Shown: positions 53,101 through 63,973 of the stretch, piece after piece
Numbering within the stretch: the stretch's first letter is position 1
How the letters are laid out: each line of letters opens with the position of its first letter
Assembly (NCBI GenBank): GCA_009746045.1
Contig: RPFO01002002.1
Coordinates: 64,001 to 128,000, forward strand
DNA length: 64,000 nucleotides
Origin: Mesostigma viride
Lineage: Eukaryota > Streptophyta > Mesostigmatophyceae > Mesostigmatales > Mesostigmataceae
Direction of reading: 5' to 3'
Made by a program: the position numbers and the translations under genes
The notes under the pieces: model-generated
Told to the model about the DNA's origin: nothing
The model's input: only the letters and a program-made list of their open reading frames with translations
The model's database searches: none

Positions 53101-54789
53101 ACCTGGAGGCCTCCCCCATGGAGCTGCATGCATGTTTGATGCGTGCACGTGCACAAGAAATGAACAGGTGGGCGGGCAGCAACAAGAAGCAACACAATGG
53201 CAACCCTTCCAACTGCCATCTGCCACCACAGCAAGGCCCCCGCTTACCCACCCAACAACCCTCCCTTCCCGATCATGCTGCCACATACTGATCCATCCTA
53301 CCCCCAGTACACCAACATCTACCCATAACGCATGAGAGCCAGCAGAAACTGTTGTACACATGCAGCGCTGTGAATCAGCAGCCCCAGACAGGCTCTCAAA
53401 AAGGCGAGCGCCCGAACATGGTACGTTCCATCCAGACCATTCAAGGGCTGGGTGAGTACTGAGTGCCACTATCATGCTTTGGTGCTTGTAGGGTCAACAA
53501 TAACGGTTACCCACTGGGCAGCATCACCCAGAAGCAGAGAACGGCCTGCCTGAGTGGCTTGCAAACCAGCTGATGCCCAAGACACAGCTTTAAGTGCTCT
53601 ACCCCGTGGTTAGCCCTAATATTGGATGAAGCTGCTGGGATAGCTACAACAGCACAACGACAGCAACCCATGGGGTCACATTCTAACCCCTCGCTGTCTT
53701 GTAGTAATGTCACAGACGGTTCCTAGCTGTCAAATATCATCCCAAGTCATCAGCCCTCAGCAATCATCTCTCAGCAGGCAAGCATCCACCGATAGTATGA
53801 CTTGCCCGAAGTGACGGCAGAGGCTTGACCGGATGAAGGAGCACCTGGCAGGGTTCATGGCGTGCAGGGGCGCCATGGGCCCACCCACGTTCCACCTGCA
53901 GGGGGGGGGGGGAGTGCGGTCGAACACACGCGAGTGCGGTGGTTTACGACAAAATAATGTATGGAAGGGGGAGCCAATCTTTTGAGCGGATAGACTTTTA
54001 AAACCGCAGGGTTGTTCCACTCAAGCCGCTGACACGCGCCCATGCATGCGAAGGTCGCCTGGGCCCGTTCTGTACAGTGCAAGCGGCACATGTGCCCTAA
54101 GACGGCAGGCATGATGCACACCTGCAAAGGTGTGGACCCTGCAAAGGTGGCAACATGCCGTAGTATAGCCTGAGAAACAAGGGGAACATATACCTGGTTC
54201 CAACTAGATGCGGTTGCAAGCAGAACCAACATGCCAGATAACTGCTAATCACTCATGCATCGCTAACATAGCAGGCATTCCAAGTTCGAGTTTCTACTCA
54301 GTGACCTCTTGTCATATACCTATATCAAAAGAGGAAAGGAGCGAAAGGGCGATATGTCTGGTGGCACCACCCATGCGGGGAAATCATATGGAGACGTCGA
54401 CAGACTATGCTATGATACCAGATTTTACGATTGCCTTTATTCTGAATGGCAAACTTGTTGATCTCGAACATGAAGAGGATGGGGCAGGAAGCAGCAATGC
54501 CCTTACGCAACCGCCACTTTAAACACTTATTTACGGTAAATTGCGACTTTACGAACCAATCATCCGCCAGGGCTGAAAACTTGGCGACCTCCGCAGAGTC
54601 CACGGAATTCCGTGCACCACGGTCCGCGACATCGCGACCGTCCGTAGCAAAAGCCCGCCCGTTCAGGTGACAAACCATGCCCCCCCGGAAAAGTGAGCGA
54701 GAAAATGAACTATTGCGAACAAATTCCCCGATTGCGGCGGAGCATTTCTGCCCCGCTCCCGACCGCATCAACCGGCCGTAGCACGGCAT
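47111..54789 (-). CDS. COQ3: COQ3, ubiquinone biosynthesis O-methyltransferase
   Basis: Exons: 54789-54557, 53895-53806, 52833-52755, 51970-51893, one short exon not located, 49867-49818, 48758-48609, 47914-47834 and 47236-47111 (TAA). The spliced product follows plant COQ3: a basic mitochondrial presequence, AEVAKFSALADDWW, PMAPLHAMNPARCSFIRS, the SAM motif VVDIGCGPGVLCEPLAR, GAHVVGVDATE, EELVERGEQFDAVCSLE, VVEHVTDVPAFVASL, STISRTLPSYALAILAAE, VPPGTHDWTKFVTPEELA and GLMYNPMTGKWSLGSQLS. The enzyme makes both O-methylations of the ubiquinone ring, on the matrix side of the inner mitochondrial membrane, using S-adenosylmethionine. The ATG at 54,789 was chosen because upstream there is only a GTG. 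The 53,806 donor is GCAAGT, a GC-AG intron. The missing exon (about 30 residues) must lie in 49,868-51,892. Confidence 0.9.
47595..47716 (-). repeat. Short interspersed element
   Basis: A minus-strand copy of the ~110-bp family (AAGTAAGTACTTGCGTGTCA at the high-coordinate end, CGTCTGCATCATGCCCCAAC at the low end). It lies in the COQ3 intron 47,833-47,237. Confidence 0.75.
50073..50575. repeat. ~59-bp minisatellite in a COQ3 intron
   Basis: About eight units of GGGCTATAACATTAGAGTAT, a TGTACTTTAACG stretch and AGCCATGAACAGCCTTCCAT, each with small changes. It lies between the COQ3 exons at 49.8 and 51.9 kb. Confidence 0.95.
52051..52412. repeat. 56-bp minisatellite in a COQ3 intron
   Basis: Six and a half nearly perfect units starting GGTGCAAGGGGAAGTGCCGC and containing CCACCACCACAAGACAC. 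It lies in intron 52,754-51,971. Open frames through it on both strands are repeat artefacts. Confidence 0.97.
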
Positions 54790-55748
54790 GTTGCAAATGG
54801 TTCTGTCCCAGGATGCCCTAAGAACGCCAGTGCACGCCAGGCGACTATGCCTTGAAGTAACAGTAACAAAAAGGAGACCAAATCTCACGGTTCCCGGAAG
54901 GCGTAAACTCGCCGACGGAAATTAGCGATCTGGCGCTACCAAGCTCGTCGCCATCCTTCCCATCCCAAATTTCTGAATTGAAGGACTTCTTGCATGCCTG
55001 TTAGGAAAAGGCATTCATATGTCGGGGGGAAAGCGATTGGCTTTTGTTGGAAGAGGACATGGAGCTGCCTAGTTATAATGCATCGTAAGATCTTACAGTA
55101 AGTCAAGCCCAGTTGAAGCGAAATTGCTCGTAAAATTATGAAGCGCAGTTCCCAACGATGCAAGTCTGCGTTCTGGCTGTTGTCACAACGTGTTTGTCAC
55201 CTGGTGTGGAGTACATGGTGGAGAGTGGAGACTGCCTCCTGGTGGCAATGGTTGACTTGTGGTGACTCACCCAGGACTCACCAGGCTCATTTTTTGTGTT
55301 TGGCTGCCACGTGCATTCGGATCAGATCACACGTTGGCCTGTTGAGTTGAGTTGACCTTATCAACGTTGGCCTGTGCACAAGCTGTGCACAAGATATACT
55401 CAAGAAAGATATACTCAACTCAACTCCTGCTCAACTCAACATGCGAAAGATTGTGGACTTCCGTATGCTCGTATGGATAGGGACCAATGAAGCTTCAGAG
55501 GCCGTACCTGGGACCCGCCAGCTAGGTGCCTTCATCTGCGCGCGAAATCCCGTCCCCATGCCACGTCGGTGGCTTCTCGGATATTGCGCATGGCCGAACG
55601 CAACAAATGATCCGAGACTCGAAGCACTGGCCCTTTCGGGCACGAGATTGTCGCATTTTGACGCCGGTTCTCCAGAGCAGTTGCACAGACAATAATTGCA
55701 CCGTAGCTCTCGTGGTCGTTGCGTCTGGAATCCGTGTCATCAGACAGC
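54790..55748. promoter_or_regulatory. Shared upstream region of COQ3 and the plastid NTF2-like gene
   Basis: About 960 bp between divergent start codons. It contains imperfect GTTGAGTTGAG / CTCAACTCAAC repeats at 55,341-55,440 that can pair with each other. No promoter element can be named. Confidence 0.45.
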
Positions 55749-58700
55749 ATGGCATGTACTATGGGGCCTTTTTTGGTACGTCCGGCGTGTCTCGTTCGCC
55801 AAGGCCGCGTCAGCAAGTGCGGTTCCGGCGCAGACGCTCGCGCTCTGCGTAAAAGCGAGCTGCCGGCCACTTATAAACAGCAAATACCCGCTCGTCGCCT
55901 TGATTCCAGAGGTAAGGCGCAGCAGAGCTTACTTTCTGTGGGCTGGATAAACGCCTCGTTCTTGCCTACTGTCCTTTTTCTTGGAAGGGTGGCAAGGCGA
56001 GGGAACACGTACGTCTCTCCCGGGGCTCTATTCCGTCCCTTTTTGTGAAATCTTCTGTCATCCTTAGCCTCCCTTAGCCGGGCAAGCGAGGCGTGACCAC
56101 GTTGCGGATTTTTCCCGCTTCTGCTATCCATCTTTACACGTATCCTGTGCAGGCGGGAACCGATGCGTGACAATTGCACGTCAGTCTTCAAGCGAGACCA
56201 GGAATGCGATCAACACGACGGGGAGCGACGCTGGGTCCTCGCTGGATGAATTCGTCAACGAGCTGGAAAGGCGCCCCCATTGCAATGATTTCGTGTGCGT
56301 GAGCAGCCCCGAGGTGGAACGAACCGCGCGCCTGGCGGTGCGAGATATCGCGGAAGTACGGGAGGGACCCACCGCAAACATGGCCATCTTGGCGGAAGAT
56401 ATGGAGTATAAGGTGGGCTTGGTCCCGCGGACCCATGTAGAGAAGAAGCAACCATTCGTTTCTTCATGTTTTACCCTTTTCTAACCCTTCACTGTTAAAT
56501 TTTTTGTGGACGCCAGCTTACTGCTGCAGGGTGGGGTTTGCCAGCGTTGGTGTGGGAATGCCGCGGGTAATCTGCCATGACCTGTTTCCGAGCTGGCTTG
56601 AGTGGAGGGAGGTCATAGTACCTTGTGTCACGCGGATGTGTGTGCATGGTATCTCCAGGGGGATGCACATTTGTGCATATGCATGTGTGTGCTTGGGTCC
56701 TGTTGTGTACGCATGCGTTCGCCCAACATCTGGAGGAATTTTGCTGGCTTGCATGGAGGTACTGTCGAGGAGGGTGGGGTGGAAGAGGGAAACCGAGTGC
56801 TGGGGTGGCAGGGATGCCAAGTGCAACGATGGTGCATAGACGACAGCCTACATATTGCTCGAGGAAGGATTTGTTACGTAGCGCGGGAGCGCCCCCATCG
56901 TAATACGCGGGAGGGGTGAGTGTCATCGCGGGAGAAAGTCTGAGCATGATCTTGCAGATGGGAAAAGCAATCTCACTGGTAGTGAGTAGTGACACCTGGG
57001 TGCTCCTAGTGGATTGCAGTTGCTTATCTATTGTTAGGCTTTTGATCTATTGTTAGGCTAGTTCCTGTTTCTGATTACTTGGGCACCCGTCCATTCCCTT
57101 GGAGGTATACATTCCTGCGTACCGCTTTGGATACTGGTGTGGTTCGGAAAGCATCCCGCCCTCCCCGCCCGCGACTAATGCAACGAACAACCTGCTGCCC
57201 GTTGTGTATGTGCCCAGGATGCGTTCCGTAGTTGTAAAGGCAAGTCCAAGTTCAAGCGCTTCAACTACTTCGCGAGCACCTTCTCGGAGACACGCGCGGT
57301 AAGGGGCCCGCCACACGTGGGCGCCCACCCATGGACACCTGGATTCCACTAGCCGTGGTGAACCTCACCGAGATTATCCATCACCCTTTGCATCCTTGGA
57401 CGTAACGAACATCTGCGAATATCCCTTGAATGGGTCACATTTCCTCCCTGAGACTTTCCTCCCTGAGGTATCTGCTTTTAAGTGAGCCACCCCATGGCTA
57501 CCCGCCCGGTTGCGAACTGACCAGCCTCCCTGAAACAGGAGAAATAGTGGACAGCATTGTTAATGCCGGCACTTGCGCTGGGTGGGGGCTAATTTTACAG
57601 CGTGGCGTGCACCATTCCTGCGATATGCACTCGCTTGGCGCGCACTGGGCGGTGTATGAGGTTGGCCCACAACTTGGTATTTTGGCTTGCTGTTTCGACT
57701 TGGTGTTTGAAGCTGCCGTTTCCACTTGCTGGTTCGACTTGGTGTTTGAAGCTGCTGTTTCCACTTGCTGTTTCGACTTGGTGTCTCCACCCATCAGATG
57801 CTGTGTGCCATGTTGGTCTAGCGTGTGCTCCAGTGGCGCTAGCCGCGGGCCAGTCCAGCGAATCGTAGCTAGCGTGTCTGGGTGGTTCATAAGTAATGAT
57901 GGGTTTTAGCACACTCACTTGCGGTGTCTAGGTACTGGAGATGCATGCATAGATGACTATAGTAGACACCGCGGCAGCCGTGGACTGCCCAATCGCAGCG
58001 CGCCACCGTGCGCCGGATGCACGCTTATGGGGTAATCCATGCCATGATCGCACTCACCATCAAACGCTAGCCCGATGCACACCCATGGGGCCATCGGCAT
58101 CTTTTAACCTCTTAATGTTCATGCAGGCATCATCACAAAAATGATACATAGTTTTTTCTGCGCATCCTGTTTGGCTGCCTCCCTTTCGTCGCGATCAAAC
58201 TTGAACTCGAACTGAGCATCGTCACAGGATACCCCAGTATACCCCGGTGTCCATCATCTTGTTGTCCGCGTGTCTGAACCCCCCCCTTCCTGTCAATGCC
58301 TCTGCCACGTGCCATGCCCTTGTGACGCTCTCCCCCAACATTGCCCTCCCCCCCCCCCCCCCCCCACCCGGCAACCCCACCCACCAGGAGGTAACGGACA
58401 TGGCCATGAAGGGCACCAGCGAGCTGGTCATCGACTGGGTGTTCACAGGGCGGCCGACTGTGCCCGTGGCCCCCCAGGTCCAGCTGCGCATGCGGTCTGT
58501 CTACGAGATCAACCAGATCAGCGGCCGTGTGCTGCGGCTGACCACCAGCTGGGACTTGGGCAGCTGCTCGCCCCCGGCTGCTGCGTTCTTCCTGGCCACA
58601 CGGCTCGCGTACAGTGTGGTGCAGGCGGGGATGGATATGGGGGACATGGCGGCCCGCGTTGGGAGTACCGCGCAGGAGGGGGGGCAGGGGGGCAATGTTT

Positions 58701-59626
58701 ATGCGGATCCCACCGACCCGAGGAAGGTGAGCGAGGGGCGCGTGATGGAACAAGACATGTCTGTCTGATAGCATGGTCCATGAGCTGGGATTTGTGGGCA
58801 AAGGCAAATGGTGTGGTGTGTCCTTGTTGGGTGTCTCTAATAACAGTCTTTATATAGCAAAGTCAGCGATTAGATTACTTGGTTAACACGATGGCAAGGC
58901 TGGAGGGAAGGGCAAACATGTTTGGTTGGAGACAGCGTGAGGGATGGGTGAAGATGGGTTGAAGATGGGTTGAAGATGGGGTGAAGATGGGGTGAAGATG
59001 GGGTGAAGATGGGGTGAAGATGGGGTGAAGATGGGGTGAAGATGGGGTGAAGATGGGGTGAAGATGGGGAAAATGGGCTGAAGATTGGATGAAGTTAGGG
59101 TAAGCGTTGGCCTCATCCACACTGCTTTATGTGGCAGTAATACCAATGAGACAACCAGGCTGCCAATACATCCATCCAGGGAGGCACATCGATTTGAAAT
59201 GTTCAGTTGTGTTGACTGTCTCGTGCTTTCCTGTGGAATGGTTTTGCTGGAGCGGCCAGTATGTAGGTATTAACTATCACGTCTCTATGCATAACTAGCA
59301 TCCGTTCATGCAAGCCTAATTTTATCGCCTAGGCATGCAAGAGTGAAGTTATCGGTTTTAGACATTCATGCATGCCTGATGTTATGTTGTTCAGTTGAAG
59401 AGACACGACGCGTTTTTGTCACATGCTGGCAGCGGATTTGCACGCGTCATCGCTAATTTCCTCTCCTGTTCTCCTTGTCCTCCCCTTTCTATTACCTGTC
59501 CCCCATTCCCCACACCCATTGCAGTTTTTCCAACAAGAGGACTCTTTCCAAAAAGACGCCATCTACTTCATGCTCTTTGTAGCCATCCTGTACACGCTGG
59601 CAGAAGGGCTGAAGTTGGTCGGTTGA
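55749..59626 (+). CDS. Plastid NTF2-like (DUF2358-type) protein
   Basis: Five exons: 55749-55911, 56153-56412, 57218-57298, 58388-58726 and 59525-59626. They sum to 945 bases, or 314 residues, with every phase matching. The N terminus (MACTMGPFLVRPACLVRQGR and onward, few acidic residues) looks like a chloroplast transit peptide. The core reads AILAEDMEYK, FKRFNYFASTFSETRA, ELVIDWVFTGRPTVP, MRSVYEINQISGRVLRLTTS and WDLGSCSPPAAAFFLATRL, typical of plant and algal NTF2-like proteins of the DUF2358 group. The last exon, FFQQEDSFQKDAIYFMLF and on, gives one C-terminal membrane helix. Function unknown; inferred thylakoid or envelope anchoring. The family name is from memory. Introns carry minisatellites. 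Confidence 0.72.
57665..57785. repeat. ~42-bp tandem repeat in an intron
   Basis: Two to three imperfect units of TTCGACTTGGTGTTTGAAGC and TTTCCACTTGCTG. It lies in intron 57,299-58,387 of the NTF2-like gene. Confidence 0.9.
58947..59075. repeat. 11-bp tandem repeat (GATGGGGTGAA)n in an intron
   Basis: About twelve units with GATGGGTTGAA variants at the start, within intron 58,727-59,524 of the NTF2-like gene. Confidence 0.97.
59148..59162 (+). repeat. Short motif insertion candidate, 15 bp
   Basis: GAGACAACCAGGCTG lies between CCAAT on both sides (59,143-59,147 and 59,163-59,167), inside an intron of the NTF2-like gene. Confidence 0.35.
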
Positions 59627-60043
59627 TTATGAGCTATAGATCGCCTGACCACATCTTGACTGGTTGATGATTGCACAACCCGTGCCACTGAAAGAGCTTT
59701 TTGTACCTTGGCCAATCTAGACCCAGCTAGAATGATGGCCAGAGCTATATTGCTCTGAACCACTGATATTTATGTAAATGATCCACTCCCCTATTTGTTA
59801 GGGGCCCTGGAGGCAAAAACCAAAACAGGTTTTATTGAGTGATACAACTATGATATCTTGTCACAAAATTGTGCTTTGCATGAAACTATACATCCAGCAT
59901 GCTACTAATTGATACGCAATAAAACTGTCAAGTTGAGTAATGTTATGTTTAATTATATCATGACACTAATTGAAGAGCAATGATGTAATGATATATATAT
60001 TCTGATCAGACACTCAATATATGTCCAGATGTATATAATGTGT

Positions 60044-60302
60044 TATTCTGCCGCACCCAGGCCGACTTTGTCGCGACCCATGCGGTCTAGATCCCTTCCA
60101 GGCCTGCATGGTGGGCCGGCAGCGCTGTTGCTGCGTGTACGTAGTTTTGTGATGTATAGTTAGTTGTGCCTTGTGCAGCTGGCGTGATCCTTGGATGTCC
60201 GTGTCAGATTAGTATTAATTTCTTCAGGGTTATTCTCCCAGTTATCGGGTTAATTTCCTTATGTTGCATGCCTATCTCACCTCCGTAATCTATCATTCTC
60301 AA
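60044..60302 (+). mobile_element. 3' end of another RLE-LINE subfamily
   Basis: It begins with the last codons (QADFVATHAV and TAG, about 60,057-60,090) and continues as a 3' UTR to AATATATATT. It contains TTTCCTTATGTTGCATGCC (60,248-60,270), the uninterrupted form of the site hit by the short element at 62,494. Confidence 0.65.
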
Positions 60303-61410
60303 TGAATATATATTAAAAATATAATTACTTACAGCAGAGTGAAATCACTCAAACCAAAGCAAACGCCCAGCTATAAACCTATATACAGAGCCATGTCAAA
60401 GCTCTATACTACGATAAGACCAATGGAAACGCCTAACGGGAGGAACCTAATAGCCCTGCTGCACCGCAAAATCAGCCCGCGTACGGCGGAGCATGATGTC
60501 AGCCATGGCCCGAGTCAGCGCCACCGACAAGCGCTGACGCCAATATGACGTCCAGGTCCGCGCCGACCATGGGGCCCGCTGGCCCTCCAGGTCCAGCCGG
60601 TCCTCCCGGAGCCGGCAACACTCCTTGAAGAAGGCGGAGGTCAGGGGCCCCATGGCCCCAAACTCCTCCAGGACAAAGGGCACCACACGATGGTGCCCGA
60701 CGTCGCCGTAGGCCAGGAGCTTGGCCCGCTCCGCCCGGTCCGCCGTGTAACCTGCCGTGAGGGAGGCCCCAGCCACGTGGCTAAGAGCCAAGGGCCGCGC
60801 CACCGAAACGTCAATAAGCAGATGCCGGCCACCCCCCTCAAAGTCCAGCACCACGATGTCAGGCCGGTGGTTGGGGGAATAGAAGGCAGCGCCATCCGCA
60901 TCCTCGGACCGGATGTTCGCGTGGGGGAAAACCGACCGAATCATGGCGAGCACCACCGTCAGGAGGACAGTGTGCAAATACAAATACCAATTCTGATTCT
61001 GTTGGCCCCCCATGCAGGCAAGGTAGTGAGTCCCCGTGGGATCCAGCGGCTGCCCACAGCTACCACAAGGCCGCCCGGCCGGAACAAGAGGCTGCGGGGC
61101 AAATAGCTGGTGCCGGAGCGCCACCGAGTAGTGGCTGGGAGCCAAGGCGAATGGGGGGCCATGGGAAGAGCACGAAGGTACGCCGAGCCCACACTCCGCA
61201 AGGAAAGCGAGAACAGCCACGCACGTCCCTGGGCGTTGAGGTCCGCGAAAAGAGCAATCCAATCAGCCGTGTGCAGAATACCCGCGTAGGTTTTCTGGTG
61301 TTTATCGATGACGCGAGCAGGGAATGCGGCGGGAGATTGAACGGAGGCGACCGAGGGAGTGCCGCGAGGGAGGTGGCGCTGTACCGCCTGAGCGGCACGG
61401 ACGGGAGATA
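60303..61410 (-). pseudogene. Inverted RLE-LINE copy
   Basis: Nearly identical to 2,993-4,095 but on the opposite strand: same zinc motif, nuclease motif, stop and 3' tail. One C is missing from the C7 run found at about 3,239-3,245 (here G6 at 61,152-61,157). This shifts the frame, so this copy is broken between the linker and the zinc finger. It is 5'-truncated at GGACGGGA (about 61,410), slightly later than the copy at 3 kb. Confidence 0.88.
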
Positions 61411-61415
61411 TATAT

Positions 61416-61449
61416 GGTTGTCTCCATGATATATATGGTTGTCTCCATG
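61416..61449 (-). repeat. Two tandem 13-bp motif copies flanked by ATATATAT
   Basis: In reverse complement each is CATGGAGACAACC (61,416-61,428 and 61,437-61,449). ATATATAT precedes the first and separates the two. Two further GTGAGACAACTATGAA copies follow at 61,455-61,485. Confidence 0.5.
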
Positions 61450-61485
61450 ATGATACATTAAGTGAGACAACTATGAAGTGAGACA

Positions 61486-62063
61486 ACTATATTCAACAAG
61501 CTGTTTCCGGCCCCACCGTCTAGGTAATCTAGTCGCTCTACACGTAAGCCAGCCATAATTTCAATGCACAAGGCTACACATTTCCATCTCCATTAATATA
61601 TTCATCATCCTGAACGACTCGAAAACGCGGACAAGCTATAACGGCAGGCTCGAGCTACCATGGTCCGGATTTTCCCGATTTCTGGCCTGCGCTGGTTGTC
61701 TCCTTGATATCATAACAAGGAGCGTGGGCAAGGAAGCGAAGCATAGCCAGGACGTACGTATATCATGGCTGGCTGTACAAGGGCTAAGCTACGGCTATAT
61801 GGCTGGTTGTGTACCGTGCGCGTTAGCGGTGCACGTGACGTTATGCATAGTCACGCATGCCCCTCCGGCCGGCATGCAACAGGAGGAAAATAAAACCCGA
61901 AATGAAAAACTCTCAAGACAAAAATTCAGTATAAGATCGAATCCGACACGGGCATGCAAGGATAAAGCTAGCCTGGCAGCACAACGTACAACGAACGACA
62001 ACACCAAACTACGACACACAGCAACACCTCTACCGGCCCACCAGCTCAGGCCGGGGAATTGAC
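61486..62063. other. Intergenic, no gene seen
   Basis: Carries a long-form GAGACAACC motif in reverse orientation at about 61,655-61,712. No supported gene. Confidence 0.4.
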
Positions 62064-62357
62064 CTACACCGCCTGGGTCGCAACAAAGTCGGCCCGGACG
62101 CATGCAGCAGAATAACACATCAGCCACCGCGTGCGAGTGAAAGCGAAGCACAGGCGCTGCCGCCTAAACGAGGACGTACCATGTCCGGGCATAGACCATG
62201 GGGCAGTCCGACCCTCAAGGTCGAGGCTGTCTTCCCGCCGCTGCTGCCCACCACTCATAAAAAAAACTCGATCCGCAGTCTTTGGGCCCATGGCCCCGAA
62301 CTCCTCAAGGGCAAAGGGATCGACATGACCCGGCACCCGGGGCCCCAGCCACCGCAT
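62064..62357 (-). pseudogene. RLE-LINE C-terminal fragment, second subfamily
   Basis: Reads FALEEFGAMGPKTADRVFF, RREDSLDLEGRTAPWS and RADFVATQAV before the stop. It is homologous to the end of the protein at 3,720-3,950 but clearly diverged. It is truncated upstream. Confidence 0.75.
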
Positions 62358-62370
62358 AGCATTCTCGGAT

Positions 62371-62660
62371 ATATATATTTTGTTTATTTTTACATGGGTG
62401 CCTTTACTCTGCTGTGAGTAATTATATTTTTTAATGTATGTATAAGATTAATGTCTTCCGGGTTCTTCTCCTTTTCGGGGTTTTCCTTATGTTAAGTAAG
62501 TAAGTACTTGCGTATCATGCGCAAAGGCATGCCACGGAGTACTATGCTAATCTCATTAGAAAAATAATTACACAAAAGTTTAAAAAAATATCGTCTGCAT
62601 CATCCTTATGTTGCATGCCCATCTCACCTCCGTAACCTATCATTCTCAATTAATATACAT
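62371..62660 (+). mobile_element. RLE-LINE 3' UTR with a short element inserted
   Basis: TTTGTTTATTTTTACATGGG, GCCTTTACTCTGCTGTGAGT and an AT tail match other family 3' ends. Further on, the sequence parallels 60,230-60,300 but is interrupted by the insertion at 62,494-62,602. Confidence 0.6.
62494..62602 (+). mobile_element. 109-bp short interspersed element with 10-bp target duplication
   Basis: Starts AAGTAAGTAAGTACTTGCGT and ends CGTCTGCATCA, flanked on both sides by TCCTTATGTT (62,484-62,493 and 62,603-62,612). The empty site is visible at 60,249-60,258. It has no coding capacity and no convincing terminal inverted repeats, so its class (SINE or MITE) is open. Other copies: 7,321, 19,371 and 47,595 (-). 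Confidence 0.8.
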
Positions 62661-62883
62661 AGGAAAGCGCGAATTCAGATGGCGGAGGCCGCGTGTGCAC
62701 ATGGCTAGCGGTCTGCAGGAAGATTGACGTACACCTGCAATATGTAGGGAGAGAGAAAAGTGATCGATTACTTACACAAAAGGGCTGCCCGTGTGTTGGA
62801 TGGAAATAGATACCATGGGGAGGAAAATAAAGAAAAAATTCGATCCTGTTCAAAGGCAAACAAAATTTTATATAATACAAATG
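62661..62883. other. Spacer, no gene seen
   Basis: AT-rich sequence without a supported gene. Confidence 0.35.
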
Positions 62884-63715
62884 TGATGATTAAAAAATTA
62901 AACTAAATTAAATTATAACATGCCTCCGTTGGGAGATCATGTAGCACATATTCCTTGATGGATGGTGGAGTGGAGGGGGCCGCGTAATCGAACTAACCTA
63001 ACGCTAATTTATCTAGTCTAGAAAAATCCTAACTACACTACTCATCAAAACGCCTCCTCCTCTTGGGGGGAGGTGGCTTGCCCACAGGGTCGGGCGTGTG
63101 AGCCTTGACAATCTTCTGCCACCGCTTCTTGTTCTGCATGGCAGTCCAAAGAAGGGAGAGAGAGTGGATGCGGTATTCAAACTGGGCTGGGACCACTAGG
63201 TCGTCCAGCAACATCTGGATGTAGTTCGTGACATGTTTCCCTACCCTTTTGGGAATGCCCTTCTTGGGGCCAGGCCAGGTCAGAATATGCCGCCCTGGCT
63301 GGCCAAGCCGCTGGGGGCCTGCCAGACCGCGGTGTCGACCTGGCTGGTGCGAGCAAGGTGTCCTACAAATGCTATCCTACGCTGCCTAATCTCGTCCGAA
63401 ATACCAGGCATACCCTGATCATACAAAGACTCTAATGACGGGCACTTGGAGAACCCTACGTTCAGGACCTGTCGGAGCATCCTGTAAACCGTGCCGTCGA
63501 GCTTAGCTGCCAGTGTGGGTGTGAGTGTCCACGCCTCGGCGCCATACGTGAGCACCGTGAGGACGAGGACCTTGAAGAGCATGCGCTTGCACGGTGCTCG
63601 CCCAGGCCCTTCGAGCGCCAGCTAGTAGGTGTTGAGCGAACGGAGCCTGGCCCAGGCCAGGCCGATGCGGATGTCCACATCGTCGGCGGTGTCAGGGAGC
63701 CAACTCCCCAAATGT
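62884..63715 (-). pseudogene. LINE 3' end with post-RT region
   Basis: Minus strand: post-RT sequence VLVLTVLTYGAEAWTLTPTL and SLESLYDQGMPGISDEIRQR (about 63,575-63,370), RRIAFVGHLARTSQVD, a 3' UTR parallel to 44,900-45,330, and the hairpin ACTCCC/GGAG region at about 62,915 followed by an AATTTAATT tail. 5'-truncated at about 63,715. Confidence 0.8.
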
Positions 63716-63744
63716 GATGATAATGATATATTTAAAGTAGCTAA

Positions 63745-63810
63745 GGGGCTGAGGTGGTGGTGGTGGTGGTGTGTGTGGGGGGGATGGGGGGGGGGCGGGG
63801 GCGGGGTCTA
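63745..63810. repeat. G-rich GGTGGTGGTGG microsatellite
   Basis: GGT repeats, then long G runs with CGGGGGCGGGG. Confidence 0.9.
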
Positions 63811-63943
63811 GAATAATAAACAAAAGGGACATCGCTGGGATATGAACAAAAGGGGCTCATTGCTGGGATATGATAGATATCGTGAGGCATAGGCAACAGT
63901 GAGGGTCAGCTAGGAGTTTGTATGACTAGTTTGAGCGCGCCCA

Positions 63944-63973
63944 TGAATTAATTAATTAATTAATTAATTAATA
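63944..63973. repeat. (TTAA)n tract
   Basis: About seven AATT units, followed by CACGTGACTGCGTCACGTGA at the window edge. That sequence is palindrome-like and also occurs in part after the TTAA tract at 6,630-6,680. Confidence 0.85.

Noticed and set aside
54325-54888. Long minus-strand frame starting at 54,888
   Set aside because: Only its upstream part (to 54,557) is COQ3 exon 1, and the codon at 54,888 is GTG; the remainder is intron.
55341-55440. GTTGAGTTGAG / CTCAACTCAAC repeats as a transposon's inverted ends
   Set aside because: Low-complexity GTTGA repeats; no flanking target duplication seen.
58340-58370. Long C run as a sign of assembly error
   Set aside because: It serves as the pyrimidine tract before a correct acceptor at 58,388, like the C run before MAPK exon 2; no frame problem results.
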